Assembly (NCBI RefSeq): GCF_964340395.1
Contig: NC_135557.1
Span: 10,921,046-10,985,045, forward strand
Reading direction: 5' to 3'
From: Glandiceps talaboti
Taxonomy: Eukaryota; Hemichordata; Enteropneusta; Spengelidae
DNA length: 64,000 nt
Below, in pieces: positions 46,536 to 58,344 of the stretch (position 1 is the first letter of the stretch; each line of letters opens with the position of its first letter). A program made the position numbers and the translations under genes. Below the pieces are notes generated by a model. The model searched no databases. It was not told the origin of the DNA and saw only the letters and a program-made list of their open reading frames with translations.

Positions 46536-46960
46536 GAGTATTTTTTTAACCATGTGAGTATTTTTTACAATGTGAGTCGTTTCTATTACATGGGAGTAGG
46601 ATTCAATTCATGAAAGTAGTTTTTATTTCATTGGAGCTGTTTTTTTCAATTAAAAGCTTACAACATACTCCCATGGTAAAAAAAAATTACTCCCGTGGTA
46701 AAACTAAAAAAATAATCCCATGGTAAAATAACTACTCCCTTGGTAAAAAAAACTAACCCCATGGTAAAATAACTACTCCCTTGGTAAAAAAAAACTAACC
46801 TCATAAAATAAAATTAATCCCATAGTAAAAAATTACTCCTAAGAAATACAAACTACTCCCATGGTAAAAAACCTACCACCATGAAATAAAAACTACTCCT
46901 GGGGTAATAAAACTACTCCCATGTTTAAAAAAAACTACTCACATTGAATAAAAACTACCC
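46536..46960. repeat. Tandem array of CCCATGGTAAAA units with orientation switch
   Basis: About 46670-46960 consists of roughly twelve or more degenerate units of 20-30 bp of the type AACTACTCCCATGGTAAAA. From 46536 to about 46650 the same motif occurs on the opposite strand (TTTTTACxATGxGAGTAGTTT). The junction is near 46650-46670. The array could fold as a large imperfect hairpin. No coding capacity. Confidence 0.85.
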
Positions 46961-47729
46961 CTTCATAAAATGATGAAAACATCGTTAAAATGTACCTCCT
47001 AATTTATATGAATGTTCAAAATTACGCTTTAATATGTATTGATACATAAACATAGTCCCGTAGACTATTGCTGCTGAGTCAAGGTACAAGACTGAAATAT
47101 ATGGTGCACCAAAGGTCAATGAAAATTGCAGCAAACAATCAGGTCAGGTGATTGGTACATTATATGCTTTGTAATTGTGGATTTCCATCAGTGGATGTGT
47201 ATCTCCGTGTGAAAGGTAATTAAATTTGCTAATTGATGGTTGTGAAGAGAGATATTGTTTGAGCAGTATGAAGTATATATCATATATGATTTCAACAGCA
47301 TGTGAACATATTCAAGTAGAATTTTTGTAAAAGAATGTTAATTTTTGACATCAAAACTAAAATATATTGCAAATAAAGGCATATAACCAATCTTTGGGTC
47401 TGAATGTGAATGTGAACCCAAAACAAATATTGTCTTTACCTGACCTGGCATGGCCTGTACCTGACCTGTACATATGTTTTGTATCGACCATAGTCAATAC
47501 AACATGTAGCAACCCAGCGATGATTCCAAGCCATTCTTTAATATAAATTTAAAAAGTATTTGTATGTGTCCAACTTTCCACATATGGTTTTCATTAAAGG
47601 AATGCTCTCTTGTTGTATAGTTACCAAAGGATTTTTATGGTAAACATTTTGTATTTTCTCAAGTTTCGATCTTTTCATATGATGTGTATAAACTTAAAGT
47701 TCTGGGACAGTTCTATGATAATATCAAAT
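46961..47729. other. No gene recognised
   Basis: AT-rich DNA; ACCTGACCTG-type short duplications near 47440-47470 only. Confidence 0.4.
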
Positions 47730-47730
47730 A

Positions 47731-47803
<73 letters not shown>
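47730..47803. repeat. (TTA)n microsatellite
   Basis: About 24 pure TTA units. Confidence 0.97.
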
Positions 47804-48436
47804 TAAGGCATCAAAGTTTAATCTGATTTTTTGTGACTAAATTACAATTGTGTTGTTTGAATTTCCCGCTCAATGTTTACACACACGAGCCTGGTTGCAA
47901 CCATCTATCAGGGATGATACTTACTAGTATCTCTGTTTTGGTTGATGTTATTTGTTTGAATATCTCTGTTTTCAGACATGTTTAAAAAACCTTAACAGTA
48001 TTTTGCGAATAGCTGTAACTACCAGAACTTGACACACATATGAAAATTATATATAAAATGAATACAATAAAATGTAACCACACAGTTATTTGTTAAGCCT
48101 AAGAATACAGCAAACCAACAAATATTCTAGTTTGTTGTCTATGGGGAAATTTAACATATACAAAATAACAATGATTTGTTGTTTACATTGTTAGCAATTA
48201 ATTATTTATGAAAAAATACTTGTTACACTGTAATCTGATGCTTATTTTAAATTCTCACACCAATTGCCATGGTATCATAGTCTCATATGCTACACACATC
48301 GCATTTATTGATCTCTTAGAATATCATAATTTTCTATGGCAACAGTTCTTTGAATTGTCAGAAATCTTTTCTTTTAAATTATTAAAAGTGATTGAGTCGT
48401 CTGCTGATTGACCTTTGACATTTGTTTTGTTGGCAG

Positions 48437-49155
48437 GTATTCCTATGGAGGTGACTTCCACAACAATGGCTGAATACGGTTCCCAACCAGCAAACTATAA
48501 CTACCCCCATGGAATTATTGTCAGTGCTGACAATAACCTTGTAACATGTGACCTTTTCAACCATAGATTACAAATAGTCAGCTGGGATAATCAGTGCAAA
48601 TATATCATTACATTGGATTTTAAACCATGCAATGTTGCAGTGTCCAGTGACTCAAATCTATACTATATCACAGGTTATGATATCAATGAAGTCATGGGCT
48701 ACAATAAGAAAAGTCCACTGATAAATATATTTGTTAAAGAACAACACATCAATGCATTTGGTATATTCCTGACTAGTGAAGGAATTGTGTACATAACAGA
48801 CCACAATGGACACTGTGTTAGGAAATATGGAGTGAATGGCAATCATATCATGTCATTGGCAAAAAATAGTTGGCTGGAGTCTCTAGTTGTTAATACAAAG
48901 AATGAAATATTTGTCATAGACGGTAACAATAAATGTGTGCATGTATTAGATAAACAACTCACAACCATGTACACATTTGGTGAGCACCATCTACAGAGGC
49001 CAGGAGGGATCTTTTTACACCCACACTGTGATGTTATATACGTCAGTGATTGTGGTGGTGGTGATAGGGTAACTGAGTTCAAATGTAATGGTGAATTCAG
49101 ATGTTATATTGGAATGAACCAACTGAGTAGACCCTGCTGCATTGCATTTTTGTAG
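48437..49155 (+). CDS. NHL-repeat beta-propeller terminal exon
   Basis: Follows a strong acceptor (TTTGTTTTGTTGGCAG at 48421-48436) and runs open for about 239 codons to TAG 49153. It contains successive NHL-type blades with the pattern GI.V...N.....D..N.R..: HGIIVSADNNLVTCDLFNHR, then AFGIFLTSEGIVYITDHNGH, LVVNTKNEIFVIDGNNK, and PGGIFLHPHCDVIYVSDCGG. NHL propellers form the C-terminal RNA- or protein-binding part of TRIM-NHL (TRIM2/3/71-like) and related proteins. Upstream exons, which would show whether RING/B-box modules precede it, are not visible here. The frame is intact, with no sign of decay. No TRIM symbol can be assigned. Confidence 0.8.
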
Positions 49156-49224
49156 ACAAACATAAGATATTATTGTATAGCACAACTGAACTGATAAGGT
49201 TCAGTAGTGCTATAGGCCTGGCAA

Positions 49225-49233
49225 AGTGTCTGT

Positions 49234-49266
<33 letters not shown>

Positions 49267-49280
49267 AGTCTGTCTGTCTA
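49225..49280. repeat. (CTGC)n/(CTGT)n microsatellite
   Basis: CTGCCTGC repeats followed by GTCTGTCT, about 70 bp after the NHL stop codon. Confidence 0.95.
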
Positions 49281-49317
49281 TGTGTGTATAAACTACTTAG
49301 GTAAAAAACCACCAATA

Positions 49318-49505
49318 TACGAAAAGTCATATTTGACCATGTCTTTCCACCGGTGTAAATCTTTAGCAGAGGATGTGTAAATGTCATGAGTATGAGATGA
49401 AGTGACACTTTGACTTAATTTACCCCCAGTGATCTCTCCCTTGTGGGTTTTAGGCAGTCAAAGGGGTTTTTGTATCGTACTACCCCTTTACAGAGATGGT
49501 AGTTA
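49318..49505 (+). repeat. Terminal inverted repeat, left (4.1-kb element)
   Basis: Shares ATACGAAAAGTCATATTTG, CATGTCTTTCCACCGG and a CAGAGATGGT block with the complement of 53265-53442. Confidence 0.75.
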
Positions 49506-49604
49506 GGAATATTTTGTGGGTATATTACCTTCCGTGTCTAGTTGGGAAAATGTTCAAATTATAATGATCTTCCCACACTGTGTGATTTAGGTCAAGAAAT
49601 GTTG

Positions 49605-50075
49605 TTTCTGGTTAAAACTAATAGGCAGATCGGTCTGAGATTTGGTTAGAATGACATGATGATCCCAAATCTTATATGCAAATATTGGCTAAAAAATGTG
49701 TCTTTTTAGTCAAAAATATATAATTCCAAAACTACTGAGCAGATTGGGCTAAACTTTGGTGGGTGTGTTGCTAGGGTTGTTTGGAATAGGAGCTATTCAT
49801 GACATGGTGATCCCATCAGTGATATGCAAATTATGGCTTAAAATTAGTGTTTTGGTCACAAATTTATAATTTCAAAACTACTGAGCAGATTGAGCTGAAA
49901 TGTAGTGGGGATGTGTATGGTGATGTGTATATGAAGGTGTAATCGCAACATTGTGATCCCATAGGTGATATTCAAATTAGGGCTAAAATCTCAATTTTGG
50001 TCAAAACCATATATCATGAAAAATGCATGGTGCACAGTGCTGAATCTTGGTGGGGATGCTTCTTGAAGGTTATTC
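49605..50075 (+). repeat. Tandem repeat, about 115-150 bp unit, four copies
   Basis: Each unit has AAAACTACTGAGCAGATTG (G/A)GCTRAA...TGGTG, then TGATCCCA...ATATGCAAATTA(T)GGCT. Unit starts are near 49613, 49728, 49874 and 50020, with increasing divergence at both ends. Non-coding. Confidence 0.75.
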
Positions 50076-50969
50076 TGCAGTTATTGTTCGAACCATTTCG
50101 ACCAAATTGGACATAGCAAACATGGAAATGCCCTAAGCAACACTGAAATTACGATGCTCATTACAAAGATGACTCCATGGATGGGTAATCCAAAAATATA
50201 TGCAAATATGCCTAGCAACGAGGTCATGACCATAGCCACACAAACTTGTTGGTGTATATTGTAAAGATAAATGGGCAAGCAAGGAAACATTTTAAAAAAA
50301 TTAAGCAAGCAACAAGACCACTACCATAGCAACAGCCAAATACAGTTGTGCTACAGCACCATTGGCGCTATTTTAAAATTTACAGCAGACTATAAAATCT
50401 GCCATTTTGTCATTTGTACTTCATTGCATTGCATTGTATAAACTTGTCAGAGAAATTTGTGATTTTCATAGAATTATACATTTATGTGTGCAAAGAAAAA
50501 TATAACTGAATATATAACTGCTAATATCGTGTCAGATCTGTCATATATTATCTACACATTGACTTGGAAAGACTTCCGAATACTCCAATATTGGTAAATA
50601 AACACTGCCAACAACGCACACTTATGAGGGACTACTCTGAGAATGGCTAGCTGCACTAGTGAAGAATATTGGCTGACAGAGTGGGCTATGACTATTTCAC
50701 TCACTGTGATAGCAAAACTTAGCTAGCAAATGAAACTGAGCGAACAGACTTTATATCAAGTGGTTCAATAAATATCATATTTGAAATCATTATACAATTA
50801 GCTTTATTAAATGAAGAGCTAAAATATATGTTTTGGTTAAAATCATTCACTTTGTTTTTATTTTAGGTAACAATTATAAACAACATACAATGATATTTAA
50901 ATAATATATAATAATCAAATATTATATAGAAATCATATTTGTTATAATAATCATGTTTATTTGAATATT

Positions 50970-51420
50970 AACACCCTACCTGGGGTAGTTTGTTATGCTA
51001 AGTTCCAAAAAGGGGGTCACTTTATGAACATCTGTTGCCATTGTAACCAAAATCACCATAATATGTTAATCATTTTTTTCCAAAACTGCACATAAAACAT
51101 TGAAAAAAAAGATAATACAGTGAGAAATTGTCCTTGTGTTAGACATGCATGCGTTAGTGCTACCTGGTGTAAGATAAATTGTTTGAAATTGGATAGCTGT
51201 TTCCATGGAAACATATGGTAGATGTGAAAGTTATGTTTTCATTATATACACATACATCTCACAAATAACATTATAAATCTGATAAATATCTTTTTATCTG
51301 CACATTTACCCCACTACCAAGGGTAGTTTGTCATGCTGAGTTCAAAAAGTGGTCATTTTATGAACATTAGTTGCCATGGTAACCAAAATAACCATATTAT
51401 GTGATTTTTTGAAAAACATT
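50970..51420 (+). repeat. Duplicated block, about 340-bp spacing
   Basis: GGGTAGTTTGT(T/C)ATGCT followed by GAGTTC, GTCA.TTTATGAACAT and GTTGCCAT.GTAACCAAAAT appears at about 50984-51066 and 51318-51402. Non-coding. Confidence 0.75.
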
Positions 51421-52174
51421 ACACATAAAAAACTTTAAAAAAATTCAAATTGTGATAAAAAAAACATCATTGCTGTTGACATGTACTAGGTGATGATATC
51501 TGGTGTAACAAAGTTTCATGATTTTTGAAATTATCTGTATCAAACTCAAGCAATTCTAAAACTCTAAACTCGTTTGAATAAATTGTAAATACCAGTCCTT
51601 GAGAATTCCATCTATGCAGCTAGGTTCAGTCTTTTATCACAAAATCTTCAAAGTATGTATACACATACATTTGAGTTAAGTTTCCAGTTTGAATTTAATA
51701 AGTTGTGGCATTGTCAGGCTTGGGCGTAGCGCTTATTAGTTTTAGATTAGATTAGCGCTGAGAGTGGCATACATAATTAACGCTAATTTACATAATTATT
51801 TTATCAATGAGGCTATACATGCAGATCGCCTGCACCAATTCAATGAAACTTGCTACATCTATGGATAATACAAAGATTTAAAAGCATTAAAAGTCATTAA
51901 CTTGTGACAGTTAATTATGGGCTAATTTGCATAATTAATGAATGTTTGAAACTTGTCACATATATTGATCATACAGAGATATGATAGTTAATAATGAAAT
52001 TTAGTACTGTCAATTAATGAACTTTGGCAATATACCAAGAAAGAATGCACTAAATTTGATGAAAGTTGCTAAAGATATTGATCATACAGAAATATGATGG
52101 TTCTTAATGAAATATAGTTCTGTCAATTTGTTTTTCATTTCCGTAATCAATTAATTTTATGCACAATTCAAATG

Positions 52175-52440
52175 AAAACAACTTTATCACAGAACTAAAA
52201 CAAGCAAATTGGCATGCCATTTTAAATATAAACGATCCTGAATATGTCCTCAAGCATTGGTATGAAACTTACTGCAAGATTATCAACAACCATGCACCTG
52301 TAAAAAAAAGATGAGTTCGTCACACAAATCAACCTCCTTGGTATTCTTTAACACCACATGGTGCTCGTAAACGTAGATATCAACTCAAAGCTATGAACTG
52401 TATGGATGAGTATCGTATGTCGATGTGTATTTTAAAGCAT
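52175..52440 (+). pseudogene. LINE fragment (region between endonuclease and RT)
   Basis: A plus-strand frame reads FITELKQANWHAILN...DPEYVLKHWY...IINNHAPVKKR, with a stop, then NQPPWYSL. The HAP(V/L)K..RVR....PPW pattern is the linker between endonuclease and reverse transcriptase in CR1/L2/jockey-type non-LTR retrotransposons. No RT core follows. It lies inside the 4.1-kb element. Confidence 0.7.
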
Positions 52441-53264
52441 TTTGATAATAAAAGTCATTATTATTAGTAGTAGTATTATTACATAGTTCAATTTTTAATT
52501 GTAACATTATGGTTTACAATTGTTTTCTGGGTAAATGAATTTGAAATTGACCAATTCTCTGTTCATCTATTTTTCCGATGGGTTTTATAGGTTCACATAG
52601 GTTTACCTGGATATCATGATTATTTGTCCTCAACTGTTTACTTGTTATTAATGAATTGACTGTTTGGTGATTTCATAAATTACTGTTTCCATATATTCAA
52701 AATGTATTTAAAAAAACAATACTCTGATGGGTTATAAAGGTTTAACTGGGTTCAAATGACTATCCATTATTTGTTCTCAACTTTTTGTTTTGATTTAGAT
52801 TTCTTCTTATAGTGAATTGACTTTTATGATTTGAAGTTTTATGACTACGCTGGTGGGTGACAAAGGTTTAAGTGGGTTCAAATGCTTATCTGGTTAACTG
52901 TTAGCGAGCACTTTCATCATCATAGTATGTACAATTCAAGTTGTCTCTCACATCTCACACATACCATTCTCACTGTGGGACAAATTTCTTATAAGGGGTG
53001 GGCATGTTATAGCTAGTAACATAATGGTGGACGAAGAATAAACTTTGTAGATGACATTTATAATAGATAGCTGGAATGTTAGAAACGAATGTCGTTGATA
53101 TTTGATAAATTGTATATACGTGTAATAGACATGCAAGAGTGACCTGTTATATAGTATCAGTGGGGATATATTGAAATGTTTATTTTGCCATTGTTTATAA
53201 TCACCTCACAACACGAAAAGTACAATTTACTAACCTTTACATGTGACCCATCTTACCACCATCT

Positions 53265-53442
53265 CTGTCCAGGGGTAGTAAGAGACGCAGTACCACTTTT
53301 GACTGTCTACAACCCCGGGTTAGAGATCACAGGGGGTAAATTAAGTAAAATTTGAAACGCTGTCTCATTCTCGCAACATTTACATATCCTCTGCTCAATA
53401 TTAACCCCGGTGGAAAGACATGGTCAAATATGACTTTTCGTA
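53265..53442 (-). repeat. Terminal inverted repeat, right (4.1-kb element)
   Basis: Complement of 49318-49505 with several indels; ends GACTTTTCGTA before TA. Confidence 0.75.
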
Positions 53443-53679
53443 TAGTGCCTGTTATATTAGACGGTCATATCGATCAGAGTCATCTCAAATTATAAGTTCA
53501 TTGCATGTTATGGTTAGGAACCGTATCTAAGTCAATTACTGTGAAAAAGATTACGAGAGTTGTTCTGAGCACTGCAATAGACAATGGGAATGTATCCCCT
53601 AAAGCAGCAACATAATTATCTGGGAATGTATCAGTTTTACCTTCTGTAAGGAATGTTTTGTATTAGGGGTTGAAAAGTC

Positions 53680-54030
53680 TGTGTGCCTGTCTATGTGTGT
53701 ATGTGTGTGTGTGTCACAATTTTCTATAAAAGCAACTGGCGCAATTCAAACAAAATTTTGTAGATGTGTTCTGTAAGGTGATGGCAAGAACTGATTAGGT
53801 TTTGGTAAACATACATGAATGAACTTTACTGTTCTGTTCATTTAATACTTTACACCAAGTGTGTATTTGGGGCAGATGTCATAGGCTTGTTCATGATTAG
53901 TTCTGCAGTTGTCTTCACTGAAGTATAAATTAATGTAGGGAGAATTAGTTTTGTGTTTTCCCTTTCATCTGTAAACTGAACTGGCTGGACAAGCATGAAA
54001 CCAAAATGTATGTTGGGGTATTTAAGTGAT
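53680..54030 (+). repeat. Dispersed repeat family F, copy 3
   Basis: A GT-rich start, then GGCGCAATTCAAACAAAAT and GGTGATGGCAAGAACTGATT, followed at the far end by GGGGTATTTAAGTGATG, in the same order as 38925-39590. It lacks the 170-bp tandem units of copy 1. Confidence 0.7.
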
Positions 54031-55478
54031 GTGCGCTGACCAGATTTTTTATTATTATTTTATTTTACTTATTGATTTATTTATTTTATTTTATTTTTTT
54101 TTGGGGGGGGACTCTTTCTATAGGAAGTGCTATGCTGCATCATTCTGCAAAGCTTCACATTACATATTAGGGTTGGCCAGGAGCTTGCTATAGCAAGGGA
54201 AAAACAGCAATCAATGGGAAAAAATAAATTATTGCATATGTTCCGTTGTATTCCAACAATTGTCTGTAGGAACGACAATCTCAAAAGTTTGCCCTTACAG
54301 AAGGCATTCAGTTTAAATCTGGTGTTCATACGCTTTTCTTTTTTAATATATGCATCTGTGTGGAGTAAGAGAAATTAATGTTAGTTAGATTAGATTGAGA
54401 TCCCTGAAAAGAAAGTGATTTATATCTCCACTTCAGACAGCTGATGTGTACATCTTTTGTTCTCCATAAATAAACAATGTTAACTTGATTTACTGAACCT
54501 CGAGTGTAACTGTTCCCAGATCCTAAAATACCTCTCAACAGAGCTTGGTAATTAAGTCTGAGTCACACCAGTCTTGATTAAATACCTACACAAGTCATGA
54601 AGGTATCTGGAACCAGTTTGAACTGGGGTTAAAGCGAGTTTGAACTTGAGAATGACTCACAATAGAAAGGGGTTCGAAAACAGCAGTGATAGTAATGACG
54701 ATACAAGAAAGTAGTAGGATACACTGGGAACTCTGTGAACTCTGTACTTTATATAAATGCGTGTTCCAACTAGTAACGGAAAACTTACATCACATAAGAA
54801 TGCACGCGCATTCAAACTTGTAACGGAAACAACATAGAACACAAAACAACAATCAATAAATGTAATTCACGACAGAACTACTTACCAAAAAGTAAGAATC
54901 TGGCTAGATTTGTTTCTAGTGCCCTGGAAATCGAATACATATTGCTCAAAACGATATTAAGGAGATGACTAAAAACATTTATTTTTCTAATTCTCTCAAA
55001 TTCGAATGCCTTTAAAAAGTCAAGATAATGGGTCAAATTTGAAGTAAATTCGCATTACTTCATGAAATTAACAAATAATAATAATACGAAATATGGATTT
55101 TTATGAGAGCAAATGGTATTTCAAAAAGGAATTCACCATCACATTGAACAGCAAAGTATTCTGGCAAGTCATTTAAAATGGTTAATGATTTCACAAGACA
55201 TTTAAAAGTTTGGGCAAGGAGTTATTTGGTGTTTGTCCATAAGAAACATTGAGTGAACCTAAACGTTTTACATTCAAGGGAAAGCAATCGCTTAAGTGAT
55301 CTTACCCCCTTCTATACTATTGAAATTTATAATTTGATATGTACCGCGAAGTATTTTGTTTATAGCATGATGTCACAATCGTTGTTTACATAATTGTTAA
55401 TCAGCAATTTTGTCTCTAGGTGATTCTGCTCGCCCAACAAAGTGGTGGGATAACTGCTCCTGTATACACTATGTGTAA

Positions 55479-55519
<41 letters not shown>

Positions 55520-56360
55520 TGTCTGTCTGTCTGTCTGTTATGATTCGGGGATGCAGTGTATTCGCACCATCAAGCTATTAAGTTGTATGGGTCAAAGTTT
55601 GAAAGTTCATCAGGGTTTTTGTGAGAGATAAACATATTATGTTGGTGTTGGGAGTCATGAATAAGACACCGGAACCTCATTCAAAACAAGGGAACGAATC
55701 ATGGCCAGTCTCTTATTTCACTTGTGGTGGAATAATACGGAATTCATATTACATATCCATAGCTGATTGATAACATTGTCACAACTTTTTTTTAAAAATC
55801 ATCGCAGGAAAACCATTTTATAGTGTGAGTGATTGAATACGAACTCTGACTTTCCATGTGCTCCCATAACATCTTTATGTACTAAATATACTTTTACTTG
55901 AACTCTTACTCTATTTTGTCTTTTCTTCACTTTGACCGAACTTTTTTGTTGTTACCATTCAAAAGGTTTCTTGTCGTGGGTCGGGCTAGACTAACTAGTT
56001 CCAAACTATTTCCGCAAAATCTCAATTTGCCCTTTTCTCTTTCTATCACGACTCATTATATTTTACCATGGTTTGTATTCATTTCAATTTGAAATATAAA
56101 ACTCTTATATCATACTGCTTGAAGCATTATTTTTTCTCTTGTTTTGTTTGTATTTTGGTTTGTCTTGTTTTGTTTGACTTGGTTTGCTTTGCTATGATTT
56201 GCTTTGGTATTGAAACCTGGTGTGTGTTATTAATTTTCTACTTGGACCATTTACTTCTAATGACGCTTTCCGCCTTTAGGTTATATAATTGCTCCATTCC
56301 ATGCTACCATAATTGATAACGCCTATTGAAATTGAAACTGATTTACTATCTCAAAAAAAT
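54031..56360. other. No gene recognised; simple repeats
   Basis: Contains a T/A-rich TTTATTTTATT tract (54045-54100) and a GT/GTCT microsatellite (55482-55540). Short frames (for example 55898-56316) are Phe/Leu-rich without domains. Confidence 0.45.
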
Positions 56361-57255
56361 TAATGAACATCACAATTATATCAAAAGGGAAAAGAATGAA
56401 TTTGGATAACAGGAGTCAGAAAATAGCAAGGCTAGTTGGGTATGACCCCTGGAAGGAATATATAATAGTAGATGTCTTGGATGCAAATTAGAGTCTAACA
56501 ATTATAGTTCTCCCTTATTCTCCGATACCATCCCTCTCTCAGATACACTATCTTTGCAGAAACAAAGCAAAGCAATATATATAGGTTTTGAAAATATGAA
56601 CAAAACCACATGCTATTGACCCTACAGAACTGTTTCGTGAGGTGTGTATTCCTCACTCATCAGGGGTAGAATGGATTATAGTATCTGCGTTTCCTTACCG
56701 TTAAATTCTATTATTCTAATGTTCCTAACAGGGAATATCTACCTAGTAACATAACGTATTTGCATAGTTAATTGTTCTGCAATAATGATTTATGTCTATG
56801 CCTACACGACGACAGAAGTTCACTCCGTTTGTTTAGAGTCCAGCGATGAGGTTGACAATTTAAATTTAATTATAATGTACTTTTCAGTTATGCAGAGATT
56901 ACATCTCTGACTGGAGCTGTTGTACGGTCGCGATAATTTTCCACGTGATGTCGTAATCAATTTCTTTATCCTTAAGAAACCATACATACTTACTTAGTTC
57001 TGTTGAGTTTCATGACAAATTGTTGCGGAATGAAGCTGTGTGGTTCCTGTACCGTGTCTTGAACTCTTTTTCAGTAAGTCCGACATACGTTTCGCGGATA
57101 TTGGTGTCTTTGCGCTGAACTGTTGCCTGGTATACCACGCTGTTTTGTGAACATTTCCTGTCCAGGGGACATGTGTCCTTCACGCGACAGTTACATAATT
57201 TAGTATTCTCGTTTTTACAGCCGTTCTGGGTAGACAGTTGTGTTTTAATGTGATT
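56361..57255 (-). mobile_element. Penelope-like element, left copy, 3' arm of palindrome
   Basis: About 895 bp that is nearly the perfect reverse complement of 58940-59831. On the minus strand it holds the C-terminal GIY-YIG endonuclease region and the 3' untranslated region of a Penelope-like retroelement. The outer boundary is at TAATGAACATCACAATTATA. Confidence 0.85.
56835..57142 (-). pseudogene. GIY-YIG endonuclease domain of PLE (left copy), broken
   Basis: Inverted counterpart of 59055-59360. The minus strand shows SQRCNLCITEKYIII, the conserved C-terminal Cys/Glu motif of the PLE endonuclease, plus the RYRNHTAS-type and YVWFLKDKEIDY-type segments split by frameshifts. This domain nicks target DNA for target-primed reverse transcription. 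Confidence 0.75.
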
Positions 57256-57599
57256 GTCGATGAGACGTTTAGTATTAGTTACACAACTGTAACTAACTTT
57301 AATTGTGTTACGATTGAAGATTTTCCAGAGGTTGTTCCCTTGTGGAAAGCACTTGTTTACCAGGGCGATGAATGTTTTACCAATATTAGTGGAGACACTC
57401 TTGCTGAAGGGTGGGTTATACCATTAAATATTAGTCTGTGGCCTATTCTTCCTACCTATAGTTGCGAGGGGCTTATATTCAAGTTTGTATTTATATCCGC
57501 TTTCGTGTAATGCTTTCTGGTACTGAGGTGTGGCTTGATCGAATGACTACTTGTCTGATGATATAGATGACAGTCGTCTATTTACCCCCGCTGGTATGT

Positions 57600-57990
57600 T
57601 TTAATAATATTAGGGGGATGGTTGCTCTCTCGACGGACATAATGCAAAGTTGCGTTCGGTTTAATTTGTATATGGGCTGTAGGTTTTCACGGCGAGGTTA
57701 AATGTAACGTCGAGGAAGTTGACTACGTTCTTATTAGCTTCAATGGTGATGTTCAGCCCATACTCCTTGAATATATAGCAAATCTCTTTCTTGATCCTCT
57801 CAGTGTCCTTAGGCGTTGTGTCGATAACGGCTAATCCGTCGTCTCTGTATAGTCCGACCTTTATTCCGTACACGGTTTGAAGCTGGGATAGTAAAAGGCA
57901 GCCGACTAGTTCGCAAGTTTCTGCCCCGTCGTAGCTTCCTATAGCGACGTCGAAAAGACGGTGGTTTTTATTTTGCCATTGATGTTGATT
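57600..57990 (-). pseudogene. PLE reverse transcriptase core fragment (left copy)
   Basis: The minus strand reads [20 protein letters not shown], then [20 protein letters not shown] with the catalytic YRDD box (57833-57844), then [19 protein letters not shown]. These are the palm and thumb motifs of Penelope-like reverse transcriptases, which are related to telomerase. The catalytic Asp pair is present, but the upstream fingers are missing and the downstream region to the endonuclease is frameshifted (57240-57600). Confidence 0.85.
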
Positions 57991-58155
57991 ATGTGTAAGG
58001 GGGAATTTTTCGATTGTATAACATTATTTCTTTCTTCATCAGTAATTTTTTTTTCTATATAAGTGGTCTATTTATTCCGTATTCAGAGGCCATCGTCCCA
58101 AAGATACAATATACCAATATTACAGTAAAGCAGTATTGAAAAGGCAATGAAACCC

Positions 58156-58320
58156 TTACATAACACTGTTAACTTCTTTATGTAGTTTCATGGCATGAAA
58201 TAAGAATTCTGCGAGACGTTGTAGTGTATCTACATTGTTAGAAGAAAGTAAATCGACAAAGTTCTGTACAGTAATTGTATCGTACGCCGAAGTGAAATCC
58301 AGAGCCTTGTTTATGGATGG
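58156..58320 (-). other. Unassigned coding-like stretch between the two PLE copies
   Basis: An open minus-strand frame of about 53 codons ends at TAA 58156-58158. It reads ALDFTSAYDTITVQNFVDLL followed by a helical, Leu-rich tail. The first residues weakly recall the segment before the RT fingers of PLEs, but the rest does not. May be a remnant of either copy or chance. Confidence 0.25.
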
Positions 58321-58344
58321 TTAAAACTTCCATAAAAAGTAAAC

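Larger units (their letters stand above)
49318..53442. mobile_element. Non-autonomous DNA element, 4.1 kb, TA-flanked
   Basis: Both ends carry the same roughly 190-bp sequence in inverted orientation. The left starts TACGAAAAGTCATATTTGAC and the right ends with its complement, GTCAAATATGACTTTTCGTA, each flanked by TA (49316-49317, 53443-53444). Inverted similarity continues to about 49505 and 53265 (GATCTCT, ACTACCCCT, CAGAGATGGT blocks). No transposase was found; the interior holds tandem repeats and a LINE fragment. The TA flanks suggest Tc1/mariner-type mobilisation, but a 4-kb length with nested repeats could also mean that two MITEs flank unrelated DNA. Confidence 0.65.

Noticed and set aside
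46536-46960. Possible CRISPR-like array
   Set aside because: Units are contiguous and degenerate, with no constant-length unique spacers; the setting is an animal genome.
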